DNA of 64,000 nt from Rhizobiales bacterium UBA3584 (GTDB taxonomy: Bacteria > Pseudomonadota > Alphaproteobacteria > Rhizobiales > Devosiaceae): the NCBI GenBank assembly GCA_002375765.1, contig DFMV01000063.1:62001-126000 (forward strand), in the 5' to 3' direction. Below are positions 40,403-48,322 of the stretch, in pieces (positions within the stretch are counted from its first letter, which is position 1; every line of letters begins with the position of its first letter). A program made the translations under genes and the position numbers. The notes under the pieces were generated by a model, which worked only from the letters and a program-made list of their open reading frames with translations, was not told where the DNA came from and searched no databases.

Positions 40403-41152
40403 ATGCCGGCTTCGCGCTGGACGCTTTGCCTTGCCAAGATTTTGGAGCATGAGGGCGGTTATGCCGACCATCCCTCCGATCCGGGCGGGGCGACCAATAT
40501 GGGGATCACCCACAAAACGCTGGCCCGCTGGCGCGGGGCCGATCCGTGGTGGAATCTGCCAAAATCGGAGATCAAGGCGCTGGAGCGGGCCGAGGCGTCG
40601 GCGATCTACAAGGCACTGTATTGGGATAGATGCAAAGCGGGCTCGCTTCCGGCGGGACTGGACCTCGCCGTGTTCGACTATGCGGTCAATTCCGGGCCCG
40701 ACCGCGCGGTGCGGGTGCTGCAGGCGCTGGTGGGCGTGGTGCAGGACGGATTCGTGGGGCCGTTGACGCTGGCGGCCGTGCAAAAGCGCGACCCGCGCGC
40801 CCTGATCGAAGCGCTGTGCGACCAGCGCATGGGCTTTCTGCAACGGCTTGCCACATGGGCGACCTTCGGGCGGGGTTGGACGAGCCGCGTCACGGACATT
40901 CGTGCGACGGCGCTTTCTGCTGTCGGACTGCAACCACCTTCGCAAAGCACAAAGGAAATCAAGGAAATGAACGTTTTCGACGGCTACAAGACCTATATCG
41001 TCGGCGCTCTGATGCTGGTTGTCGGTATTGCCCAGAGTCTGGGGTTCGATATCCCCATGTTCGGGGAATATTCGGGGCCGCAGATGGTCATGGAGGCACT
41101 GGCGGTGATCTTCCTGCGGCGCGGGCTCAAAAGCGAGCTTTCAAACAGCTAG
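40403..41152 (+). CDS. GTA/phage-type N-acetylmuramidase with C-terminal holin-like segment
   Basis: This 249-aa lysis protein has the GH108-type catalytic start ILEHEGGYADHPSDPGGATNMGIT, where Glu of EGGY is the likely acid. It continues with LPAGLDLAVFDYAVNSGPDRAVRVLQ and a peptidoglycan-binding-like tail (VGVVQDGFVGPLTLAAV). The last 61 residues form a separate-looking membrane segment (KTYIVGALMLVVGIAQSLGF). An in-frame ATG at 40967 with AAGGAAATCAAGGAAATG context could start this part alone. In intact GTAs such an enzyme releases particles by lysing the cell. GGGAGAA precedes the ATG at 40403. No lysis regulator is nearby. Confidence 0.85.
   Translation: MPASRWTLCLAKILEHEGGYADHPSDPGGATNMGITHKTLARWRGADPWWNLPKSEIKALERAEASAIYKALYWDRCKAGSLPAGLDLAVFDYAVNSGPDRAVRVLQALVGVVQDGFVGPLTLAAVQKRDPRALIEALCDQRMGFLQRLATWATFGRGWTSRVTDIRATALSAVGLQPPSQSTKEIKEMNVFDGYKTYIVGALMLVVGIAQSLGFDIPMFGEYSGPQMVMEALAVIFLRRGLKSELSNS
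40967..41152 (+). CDS. possible internally started holin-like peptide (61 aa)
   Basis: Inside the muramidase gene an in-frame ATG (40967) has AAGGA 7-8 nt upstream, a better ribosome site than many real starts here. The product MNVFDGYKTYIVGALMLVVG... is one membrane segment plus a second hydrophobic stretch, the size of phage holins. It may be translated separately in addition to being the C-terminus of the muramidase. Confidence 0.35.
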   Translation: MNVFDGYKTYIVGALMLVVGIAQSLGFDIPMFGEYSGPQMVMEALAVIFLRRGLKSELSNS

Positions 41153-41162
41153 ACCTCGGCAG

Positions 41163-41188
41163 AAACGCCCTTCGGGTGAAGGGCGTTT
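41163..41188. terminator. hairpin terminator between the muramidase and the broken MBL gene
   Basis: AAACGCCCTTC (41163-41173) and GAAGGGCGTTT (41178-41188) form a perfect 11-bp stem around GGGT. It lies between converging genes, so it probably ends transcription from both sides, although the T-run is short. Confidence 0.7.
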
Positions 41189-41201
41189 CCGCTGCTTGAG
41201 A

Positions 41202-41929
41202 TCAGGCCGATTTGGTGTCGAAGCGATAGGTTTCACCAGGCTGCGCCGTGGTAATCGCGCCCAGAGACGGGAACGGAAAGTGATACCCGCCGACCAGGCC
41301 GCCCTGTTCGCTCATCTGTTGCAGGATGGCGTGACGTGGGCGGTCTAGGGGTTCATGTCGAACTGGACGTGCCAGTCGGGATTGGTCACAAACAGTGCCG
41401 GGTAGTGTGCCACGTCCGCAATGTAGCTGAAGCTCGCGGTTCCCGACCCGATGGTAAAGGCGGTTTGCCCCGGCGCGTGGCCGAAACAGGGGGTGGTCTT
41501 GAAGACGTCTTCCACGGTCGCGCCAGGCTCGAAGAGCACGATCTTGCCCTCGGGATAGTCGGCCAGCACACGCCGGACCGCAAGAAAGCCCCCGCGCCCA
41601 GCTTCGGGAACGCCAGCCATCTTCTCGTCATCCATCCAATGATCGAATTCGGGCTGTGGGATGTAAACGGTGGCATCGGGATAAACCAGTGATCCGTCTT
41701 TGCGGCGCAGACCATTGATATGATCGCCATGCAAATGGCTCATCAGCACAACGTCGATACTGGCGGGTTCGATGCCGGCCTTTTCCATGTTCTCATGCAA
41801 TAGCCCGGTTCCGGCCGGGCCATTGTCGGCAAAGCCTGTATCGAGGAGATATCGCTTGCCGCCCGCCTCGACGACGAATGGGGTGTAGGGCACCATGATG
41901 TGATCGGTGGGGAGGCCGCAAACGTTCAT
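41202..41929 (-). pseudogene. metallo-beta-lactamase-fold hydrolase, frameshifted and 5'-truncated
   Basis: The first 194 codons (41929-41345) give LLDTGFADNGPAG, VLMSHLHGDHINGL (the zinc motif HxHxDH), CFGHAPGQTAF and VQFDMNP, then a stop. One extra C in the CCCC at about 41347-41350 would restore the frame through RHAILQQMSEQGGLVGGYHFPFPSLG to a stop at 41202-41204, giving the normal family C-terminus. The N-terminal 50-60 residues that usually precede LLDTG are also missing, and an in-frame stop lies just upstream of the ATG. The metal site itself is intact. A sequencing error in the C-run could explain the frameshift but not the missing start. Confidence 0.8.
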
Positions 41930-41964
41930 TTGAAGTTCAGAAAGATCACGCTAAAGATGCGGAT

Positions 41965-42264
41965 ATGAAAAACGCACTTTTTAGCCACTTTTTGTCTGTG
42001 ATTGTCGTCGCGACCCTGCTTGCTCCCGCCGGCTCGGGAGCCGCTTTCGCGCAGGACGCATGCTGGGACAATTCGACGATCCAGGCCGCCCTCGCTGAAG
42101 GGCGCATTCAGCCGGTGGCTGCGGTGCTCTCGCGCGAGGGGATTGATCCTTCCACCGAAGTACTGAGCGTCAAGGTCTGTGAGCAGAGCGGGGCGCTGGT
42201 CTATGTGCTTGCGGTGCTCGAATCCTCGGGGCAGGCGCGAAATCTCACGTTGAATGCACAATAG
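41965..42264 (+). CDS. small exported PepSY-like protein
   Basis: This 99-aa protein has a signal peptide to about AFAQD (residue 30), then a compact domain with QDACWDNSTIQAALAEGRIQPVAAVLSREGID and VLSVKVCEQSGALVYVLAVL, resembling a single PepSY unit. It precedes the FeuP-like response regulator by 24 nt and probably shares its transcript. A similar small PepSY protein often sits beside feuPQ, where it may tune the sensor; this is recalled rather than proven. Confidence 0.6.
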   Translation: MKNALFSHFLSVIVVATLLAPAGSGAAFAQDACWDNSTIQAALAEGRIQPVAAVLSREGIDPSTEVLSVKVCEQSGALVYVLAVLESSGQARNLTLNAQ

Positions 42265-42288
42265 GCCAAACGCAGGCGGGGCGGGACG

Positions 42289-42948
42289 ATGCGGATTCTT
42301 GTTGTCGAAGACGACGAAAACCTCAACAGGCAACTTTGCGAAGCGTTGACCGACGCCGGCTATGTCTGTGACAGCGCCACGGATGGCGAGGAAGGGCACT
42401 TCCTGGGCGATACCGAACCCTATGATGCCGTGGTGCTCGACATCGGCCTGCCGCGCATGGACGGGATTTCGGTGCTCGAAGCCTGGCGGCGCGAAAACCG
42501 CATGATGCCGGTTCTCTTGCTGACGGCGCGGGACCGCTGGAGCGACAAGGTGCAGGGGATCGACGCCGGCGCCGACGACTATGTGGCCAAGCCCTTTCAT
42601 ATGGAAGAGGTTCTGGCACGGCTGCGCGCGCTGGTGCGCCGGGCGGCGGGCCATGCGTCCAACGAGATTACCGCGGGAAAAGTGCGGCTCGACACCAAGG
42701 CGGGCCGGGTGACCGTGGACGGCCAGGCGGTAAAGCTGACCAGTCACGAGTTCCGGCTTTTGTCCTACCTTATGATGCACAAGGGCAAGGTGATCTCGCG
42801 CACCGAGCTGACCGAACATCTCTATGATCAGGATTTCGACCGCGATTCCAATACGATCGAGGTTTTCGTCGGGCGATTGCGCAAGAAGCTGCCCGAGGAA
42901 CTGATCCAGACCATTCGCGGGCTCGGCTATCAGATCCTGGCGGATTGA
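42289..42948 (+). CDS. feuP: OmpR-family response regulator, FeuP-like
   Basis: This 219-aa regulator has a receiver with Asp51 in VVLDIGLPRMDG, Thr/Lys switch residues in LLTARDRWSDKVQGIDAGADDYVAKPFH, and a winged-helix DNA-binding domain (LTSHEFRLLSYLMMHKGKVISR, FVGRLRKKLPEELIQTIRGLGYQI). The order of motifs follows Sinorhizobium FeuP, which with FeuQ controls envelope and cyclic glucan genes under low osmolarity. That role is an inference. The FeuQ-like sensor follows after a repeat element. Confidence 0.8.
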   Translation: MRILVVEDDENLNRQLCEALTDAGYVCDSATDGEEGHFLGDTEPYDAVVLDIGLPRMDGISVLEAWRRENRMMPVLLLTARDRWSDKVQGIDAGADDYVAKPFHMEEVLARLRALVRRAAGHASNEITAGKVRLDTKAGRVTVDGQAVKLTSHEFRLLSYLMMHKGKVISRTELTEHLYDQDFDRDSNTIEVFVGRLRKKLPEELIQTIRGLGYQILAD

Positions 42949-42954
42949 GCCGTG

Positions 42955-43049
42955 TTCAGCTTTCTGCGAAACCCGAAACTGGCTCAATTTTCCTTGTGGT
43001 CGCAGGTCCGGACGGAAAACCGGTTCCCACTTTTCCTGGACCTGCTCTA
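42955..43049. repeat. rhizobial-type palindromic repeat (family 2), copy 2, between feuP and feuQ
   Basis: The segment TCGCAGGTCCGGACGG, AAACCGGTTCCCACTTTTC and CTGGACCTGCTCTAG aligns along its length with the repeat at 25410-25460. It starts just past the feuP stop and ends in CTCTAG, immediately before the GTG at 43050. It also reads open in the feuQ frame. Confidence 0.75.
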
Positions 43050-44417
43050 GTGACTCGGGGCTCCATCGCCTTCCGGCTGTTCTGGCTTTCGGCAGGCTGG
43101 CTGATCGTCGCGCTGGTCGCGACGGCGTTCCTTCTGACCGAGCTTTATTCGCAGGCCCTCGACAGGGACCTGACTGAAAGCCTTGATCTGCAGATCTCGT
43201 CGTTGGTCGGGCAGACGCTCGAGCTCGATTCGGCAGCGTCCGGCGAGATCGGACTGGCCGATACGCGGTTTTCGCGTCCCACCTCCGGCTGGTACTGGCA
43301 GATCCGCAATGAGGCGGGAACGCTGGTCAATTTCTCTCCCTCCATGGTTGGCACCGTGCTGCCCGATCTGGTGGGCGCCTTCAACGCATCAGGCACCCGT
43401 TCGGGCATGATCCACGACGATTACGGCCAGCAGACCCTGCGGGCTGTGGAACGCTGGGTGACGCTCGATGATCTGGGCCGCCACGTCATCACCGTGACGG
43501 GCAATTATACCGATGTGGAGGGCCGCGCCGCCGCGTTTCGTGGGCAGGCCATTATCGTTCTTGCGGTGGTCGGTTTGATCCTGGCCGCCATGAGCGGCAT
43601 GATCGCGCGCTTTGCCCTGAAACCCATCGAGCGGCTGCGCGAGGCCATAGAGGCGGTGCGCGAGGGCGACAAGCCCAGCGTCGAAGGCGCCTTTCCGCAA
43701 GAGATCGCGCCGCTGGCCGACGAACTCAATGAGTTGTTGCGCTCCAACACCCAGATAGTGGAGCGCTCGCGGGCCCAGGTGGGCAATCTCGCCCATGGGC
43801 TGAAAACGCCCTTGGCCGTGCTGCGCAACGAGGCCGAGGGCGGCAAGACAGCGCTGGCCAAGGCGGTGCTCCACGAGACCGACAACATGAGCCGTATCGT
43901 TTCCACCTATCTCGACAAGGCGCGGCTGGCCGCACGCTCGAGCGTGGTGGGCAAAAGGGCGGACACGCGCGCCGTTCTCGAACGGCTCGGGCGCGTCATG
44001 GGCAAGCTCAACAAGCAATGCGATATCGCCATCGACCTGCCGCCAGACGTCCCGTGGTTCCGGGGCGATGAGGGCGATCTGGAAGAAATGGCCGGCAACC
44101 TTCTGGACAATGGCTGCAAATGGGCGCGCTCGGAAGTCCGCCTTTCAGCGCGAGAGGCCCATGTTGCGGGGAACCGGAGCGTCGAGATCGTCGTTGAAGA
44201 CAATGGACCGGGTCTGACCGATGCGGAGGCAGAGCATGTGTTGCGCCGCGGGGTCAGGCTGGACGAAAAAACGCCGGGGAGCGGGCTTGGACTCGATATC
44301 GTCAAGGAACTCGTCGATATTTACGGGGGAGAATTGACGCTGACACGCTCGGACCTCGGTGGCCTCCGGGCAACACTTCGGCTTCCTGCTGCACGTCAGG
44401 CACGGCAACAGACTTGA
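43050..44417 (+). CDS. feuQ: sensor histidine kinase, FeuQ-like
   Basis: This membrane kinase pairs with the FeuP-like regulator. Two helices (WLSAGWLIVALVATAFLLTEL and AIIVLAVVGLILAAMSGMIARF) flank a periplasmic domain of about 130 residues. Then come HAMP, the H-box LAHGLKTPLAVLRNEAEG and the ATPase motifs NLLDNGCKWA, EDNGPGL and GSGLGLDIVKEL. The likely start is the GTG at 43050 (455 aa), created at the edge of a repeat; it has no clear ribosome site. A TTG at 42945 overlapping the feuP stop would add 35 residues translated from the repeat. Which start is used is unknown. Confidence 0.85.
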   Translation: MTRGSIAFRLFWLSAGWLIVALVATAFLLTELYSQALDRDLTESLDLQISSLVGQTLELDSAASGEIGLADTRFSRPTSGWYWQIRNEAGTLVNFSPSMVGTVLPDLVGAFNASGTRSGMIHDDYGQQTLRAVERWVTLDDLGRHVITVTGNYTDVEGRAAAFRGQAIIVLAVVGLILAAMSGMIARFALKPIERLREAIEAVREGDKPSVEGAFPQEIAPLADELNELLRSNTQIVERSRAQVGNLAHGLKTPLAVLRNEAEGGKTALAKAVLHETDNMSRIVSTYLDKARLAARSSVVGKRADTRAVLERLGRVMGKLNKQCDIAIDLPPDVPWFRGDEGDLEEMAGNLLDNGCKWARSEVRLSAREAHVAGNRSVEIVVEDNGPGLTDAEAEHVLRRGVRLDEKTPGSGLGLDIVKELVDIYGGELTLTRSDLGGLRATLRLPAARQARQQT

Positions 44418-44502
44418 ACCAAGGGCGGCAAACCGCAATTTGGCCGTATTGGCTGAGATAGACATTAAATGGCTCATGGGCCGCTATGAAAGGTATTGCG
44501 CA

Positions 44503-44973
44503 ATGAAAATGTTGAGGGCGATTGCACTTGTTTCGCTGGCTTTGGTGGTCGCGGGTTGTACCCGCACGGCAAACTTCCAGACCTCCCAGCCGGTGATGCC
44601 ACAGCCGACTGTTCAGACCAACCCGACGCCCGATACCGTCACGCCGAGCGATTCGACGCCCATTCAGCAGGCGCGTCTGGAGCCTGGCAGCTACGACTAT
44701 ATCGATGCGGCGATTATCGGTCAGTTGACCCCGGCCCAGCGCTCGGCAGCAAACGACGCCCAGTTCTATGCCCTCCAGTTCGGTCGTCCCGGCGCGCCGC
44801 GCACCTGGTCCTCGGGCGGGGCGACCGGTCAGGTTTCGGTCGGGCCCTATGTGCGGGTCAACAATCTCGATTGCCGCGAATTCTCGCACCGCGTGACCGT
44901 GGGCGGCCAGACCTACACACGCTCCGGCCAGGCCTGCCGCGAGCTGGATGGCGCCTGGGGTGTGACTGCTTAG
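44503..44973 (+). CDS. RT0821/Lpp0805-type surface lipoprotein
   Basis: This 156-aa protein has a lipoprotein signal with lipobox VVAGC (lipid Cys19), a Pro/Thr-rich linker and the RT0821/Lpp0805 domain: PGSYDYIDAAIIGQLTPAQRSAANDAQFYAL and DCREFSHRVTVGGQTYTRSGQACREL, with paired Cys. Such proteins are outer-membrane lipoproteins of unknown function. The ATG at 44503 is preferred (AAGG upstream). It follows feuQ by about 85 bp and is ended by the terminator at 45004. Confidence 0.85.
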   Translation: MKMLRAIALVSLALVVAGCTRTANFQTSQPVMPQPTVQTNPTPDTVTPSDSTPIQQARLEPGSYDYIDAAIIGQLTPAQRSAANDAQFYALQFGRPGAPRTWSSGGATGQVSVGPYVRVNNLDCREFSHRVTVGGQTYTRSGQACRELDGAWGVTA

Positions 44974-45003
44974 GCGTTTATCCCAACCCTCAAAGCAATT
45001 GAC

Positions 45004-45033
45004 GGGTGTCGCCACTGGCGGCACCCTTTTTTT
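45004..45033 (+). terminator. Rho-independent terminator after the lipoprotein gene
   Basis: GGGTGTCGCC and GGCGGCACCC pair (one G-T wobble) around ACT, followed by seven T. It lies 30 bp after the stop. Confidence 0.93.
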
Positions 45034-45113
45034 AATACTTTGAAAGGTTTTTTTAGCCCGTTGCCGATAACCTCGGCGTCCGGTCCCTCACGCAGCACCG
45101 CTTATAGGATTTC

Positions 45114-46352
45114 ATGGCTCTTCCCGATACATTTCCCGGCGCAAAGAACCAGCCGCGGGGCGCCGCCGGCGCCAAACGCGGGGCCGATTCGGGCAAGGAC
45201 GCTTTTCTCGAAGCGCTGGCCGGGGTTCTGGTTGATCCCCCGATCTATCATGGGTTTGCGGGCGCCATCGAGCGCGAGACCGCGGGCAAGGTCTGGACGT
45301 GGATGGCGCGAGACATCGCCGGCGACGCGGTTTCGAGACTGGCCGACGCGATTGAGTCGGGCGCTGATCCTCTGGAAGCCTTCGACCTGCTGCTCCCCGA
45401 AATTCTCGAAAGGCTCAAGGCCAACGCTGTCGCCGAAAAGGACGATCGCGAGCTCGAGCGCCGCAACACGATGCAGATGGGAGGCGAGGACGCGCGACTG
45501 CGCCTCGCGCCCATCATCATGGCCATGCGGCGGCGTCCGCTTCTGGTGCAGGCGGGAAAATTCGGCGTCGCAGTCGGATCGATTTCCGATGAGGCGGCGC
45601 TGGCGACGGCGCTGCAATCGATCTCAATCACCAACCCCCTGACCCGCGCGCTTTGGATGCAAGCCATGGTGGGGCACATGGCCAATCCAAGCCGCGTCAT
45701 GGCGGCGGCGGTGGCCATAGCGGGCGGCAACACCGAAACCCGGATCACCAATGCCGGTTATGGCGCGCTGGTCGAGGCGCTGCTGAGCCACGCCCAGAGT
45801 CAGATCGGCTGTCTTGCCAGCCAGCCCAACCTGTTCGCCGACATCGATTTCTCGTGCAAGGCGATTGACCGGTTCCACAGGCTGATGCGCGCCATTACCT
45901 ACAATCTGGACATTGAGAGACGTTCGCTGTGGGGGACCATCATGACCGATCTCACGGCACGATTGTCCGAGCGGCTCGAACGTCCGATGAAGGAAATCAC
46001 GCTCAACGTTACTCAGGCGCTGCGGCGTCCACGTGATGGCAATGACAGGGTCGATGCCGATGACGTGCTCGCTGCGCTCAACGGGCTGTATCTGCTGATG
46101 ACCGTCAGAAAATGCCGCGACTCCCTGGCGGTCAACGCTCTGCTCGATCAGGCCTGGGCCGATACCGGGCAGACGGTCGAAGTGCTGGTGACCCGTGCGC
46201 TCGACATGTACCGGACCAACCCGGCCGATCCGGTGGCGCGTGAACGGCTGGACGCGGGCATCAAGATGGCCGAAATCCGCTTCAATGCCGAATATGCCGA
46301 TATCCTGCGCAGGGCCCGCGACGGCGCCGAACGCCGAACCGCGCAGGGCTAG
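45114..46352 (+). CDS. conserved hypothetical protein
   Basis: This 412-aa protein has a basic, disordered start and then a long mostly helical body (AIERETAGKVWTWMARDIAGDAVSRLADAIESG, KFGVAVGSISDEAALATALQSISITNPLTRAL, YNLDIERRSLWGTIMTDLTARLSERLERPM). No signal, membrane helix or known motif is visible. I do not recognise it. AGGA lies 5 nt before the ATG. It is convergent with the SoxA-like gene, 5 bp apart. Confidence 0.75.
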   Translation: MALPDTFPGAKNQPRGAAGAKRGADSGKDAFLEALAGVLVDPPIYHGFAGAIERETAGKVWTWMARDIAGDAVSRLADAIESGADPLEAFDLLLPEILERLKANAVAEKDDRELERRNTMQMGGEDARLRLAPIIMAMRRRPLLVQAGKFGVAVGSISDEAALATALQSISITNPLTRALWMQAMVGHMANPSRVMAAAVAIAGGNTETRITNAGYGALVEALLSHAQSQIGCLASQPNLFADIDFSCKAIDRFHRLMRAITYNLDIERRSLWGTIMTDLTARLSERLERPMKEITLNVTQALRRPRDGNDRVDADDVLAALNGLYLLMTVRKCRDSLAVNALLDQAWADTGQTVEVLVTRALDMYRTNPADPVARERLDAGIKMAEIRFNAEYADILRRARDGAERRTAQG

Positions 46353-46357
46353 CCAGG

Positions 46358-48322
46358 TTACAAGGGCTGTTCGAGCCGGGCGGCGAGAACGGTCAGGCCA
46401 TCCCGGATAAAGACGGTATCGCCGGTGCTCATCCCCAGGGGGCCGAGCAGGGCGCGGACCTTTCCGCGCTCGTCCGCCAGCACCACGCCAATCGCCTCGA
46501 GCGGTGAGCGGTTGTCGGTGTTGGCAAACACCAGACATCCCGGATCAAAGCGCCGGTGCTCTGCCGGGGTGAGGGTCCATTGCATCTGGTTGGCGCCGAA
46601 GCGGTGGTCGAGATAGAGCGGCATGCCCTCGGGCACATGCGTCGGCAAGGGCGCGGCGTTGGCGGTCTTTTCCAGTGCCCTCGGCAGGATGCAGCGTTCG
46701 GCGCAGAGTGCCGGCGCAAACGCGGGATCGAGGCGCTGCGTGACGATTTCTCCAACGACGTCCAGCGCGGTGAGCGGCCCCGCCAACGGTCCGGAGGCGG
46801 GGGGCTGGGGGCGCTGCCAACCGCGCGTGATCGGGGCGGCGATGGTTCGCGATGCTCCCGGCGCGACAAAGGCGCCGTTGTTCCGGTCAGGCGGCGACAC
46901 GAGCAGAGGGCCGTCCGGCGTATCGAAAATGGGGTCGATGCGAGGATCGGCGACAGGGCGCGCTTGCCCGTCGATGGCTGTTTCAAGCGCAGCCTTGCCA
47001 TGGGCAACACAGCCGCCAAGGCTGAGATAGCCCGCAACACTGCCGGCGAGAACGACGCCGTCGAGAGAGCCGTCCGCCACGAGCGCCTGGGCGTTCCCGT
47101 CCCATCTGACCGGCCCTGACGCCTTGAGCCAGAGGTCGAGATCGGGCTGCCAGCCGCCCGAAACGATGAGGCGATCGCAGGCGATGGCCTCGTTTTCGGG
47201 CGTGCCGTTTTCGGCATTGGCCAGATGCACATTCAGCCCTTTGCCGCGCGCCTGTGCTACCGACCCGATCCCCATGCCCCAACCCAGCCGGTAGCCATAG
47301 GCCTTGCAGAATTCGATGAACCGGGTTTGCGGATCGATGCGCGGATCGCTGGTGCGCAGGATCGATTTGCCGCTGGCCGCGCCAAGCAGCGCCATGCGGT
47401 AGCCCACATTGGTCACCGAATGGATATGGGCGTTTTCTCCCGGCCATATGTTGTACCGTGCAGCCAGCCGCCACGCGGCGCTTGCCTCGGCCACACCCGG
47501 CAGCCTGTTGCCCGGAAAGATCGGCATGCGGCCGACCATTCCGGTGGCAAGAACGATGGTGTCCGCCTTTACCGACAGGCGTTCGGGCTGGGGCAGCCCG
47601 CTGGCCTTGTGAACGCGGACGGCCTCGATGGCCGAATTGGCAATATCGAAGGCCAGCGTGCCCAATGAAAGGGTGATGAGCCCGGACTCTCCGATCTGGC
47701 TGGCGAGGTCACCGATCATGTCCTCAGGGATCGGCTCGCCTTCCGCCTTGCCGAAAAACACCGACAATCCGCCAAGCGTTGCGTCCTTTTCGACAAGACA
47801 GACGCGCAGACCCTTGCGTGCGGCGGCAAGCGCCGCCGAAAGCCCGGCAACGCCCCCACCGACAATGGCGACATCGGCGGTGATGCGGCGGGTCGCTTCG
47901 GTATCGATCCAGCCGCCCGGCGCGGCAGATCCGGTGCTGTAGAGCAGGCCAAGCGTATCCTTGCGGCGCGGCAGGAAGCGGGCCAGCAGCGTTTTGGTGA
48001 CGGTGCGGCGCGGGCCGACCGAGACAAACGATGCGCCATCGCTGGCCGGGCAGAGCGCCATGGGCATGGTAAGGTCCGGACGGTTCTCGTTTCCTTCCAG
48101 CACTATGGGTGGGGCGGTGTGCTCATCGAGCGCGATTACGTCCTCGCCGTAGCGTCCGGCTGTGTGAATACCGTTGGCCAGAAGGGCGGACAGAACCGTA
48201 TCGCCTTCAAAGCCGCTCACCGGGCGTCCGTTGAGCCGGAACCGGATGGGACGGGTGCGGTCGATGACCGGGCGCGCAAATTCGGGCGGCAGGTCGCCGC
48301 CAAGGCGACAGCTTTCGCTCAT
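46358..48322 (-). CDS. FAD-dependent oxidoreductase, sarcosine oxidase alpha-subunit-like
   Basis: This 654-aa protein resembles the N-terminal and FAD parts of SoxA-type subunits. First is the ferredoxin-like domain FRLNGRPVSGFEGDTVLSALLANGI, here without a CxxC pair. Then the FAD domain DVAIVGGGVAGLSAALAAARKGLRVCLVEKD, TIVLATGMVGRMPIFPGNRLPGV and an NAD(P)-type loop VTNVGYRMALLGAASGKS. The last 150 residues are not the usual GcvT-like folate domain. Its start overlaps the SoxB-like gene's stop by 4 nt (ATGA). The substrate is probably an N-methyl or secondary amine; that is inferred from the family. Confidence 0.75.
   Translation of the reverse strand: MSESCRLGGDLPPEFARPVIDRTRPIRFRLNGRPVSGFEGDTVLSALLANGIHTAGRYGEDVIALDEHTAPPIVLEGNENRPDLTMPMALCPASDGASFVSVGPRRTVTKTLLARFLPRRKDTLGLLYSTGSAAPGGWIDTEATRRITADVAIVGGGVAGLSAALAAARKGLRVCLVEKDATLGGLSVFFGKAEGEPIPEDMIGDLASQIGESGLITLSLGTLAFDIANSAIEAVRVHKASGLPQPERLSVKADTIVLATGMVGRMPIFPGNRLPGVAEASAAWRLAARYNIWPGENAHIHSVTNVGYRMALLGAASGKSILRTSDPRIDPQTRFIEFCKAYGYRLGWGMGIGSVAQARGKGLNVHLANAENGTPENEAIACDRLIVSGGWQPDLDLWLKASGPVRWDGNAQALVADGSLDGVVLAGSVAGYLSLGGCVAHGKAALETAIDGQARPVADPRIDPIFDTPDGPLLVSPPDRNNGAFVAPGASRTIAAPITRGWQRPQPPASGPLAGPLTALDVVGEIVTQRLDPAFAPALCAERCILPRALEKTANAAPLPTHVPEGMPLYLDHRFGANQMQWTLTPAEHRRFDPGCLVFANTDNRSPLEAIGVVLADERGKVRALLGPLGMSTGDTVFIRDGLTVLAARLEQPL

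Noticed and set aside
36448..41152. active prophage or functional GTA
   Set aside because: No portal, protease, capsid, tape-measure or complete terminase genes are present; only a remnant remains.
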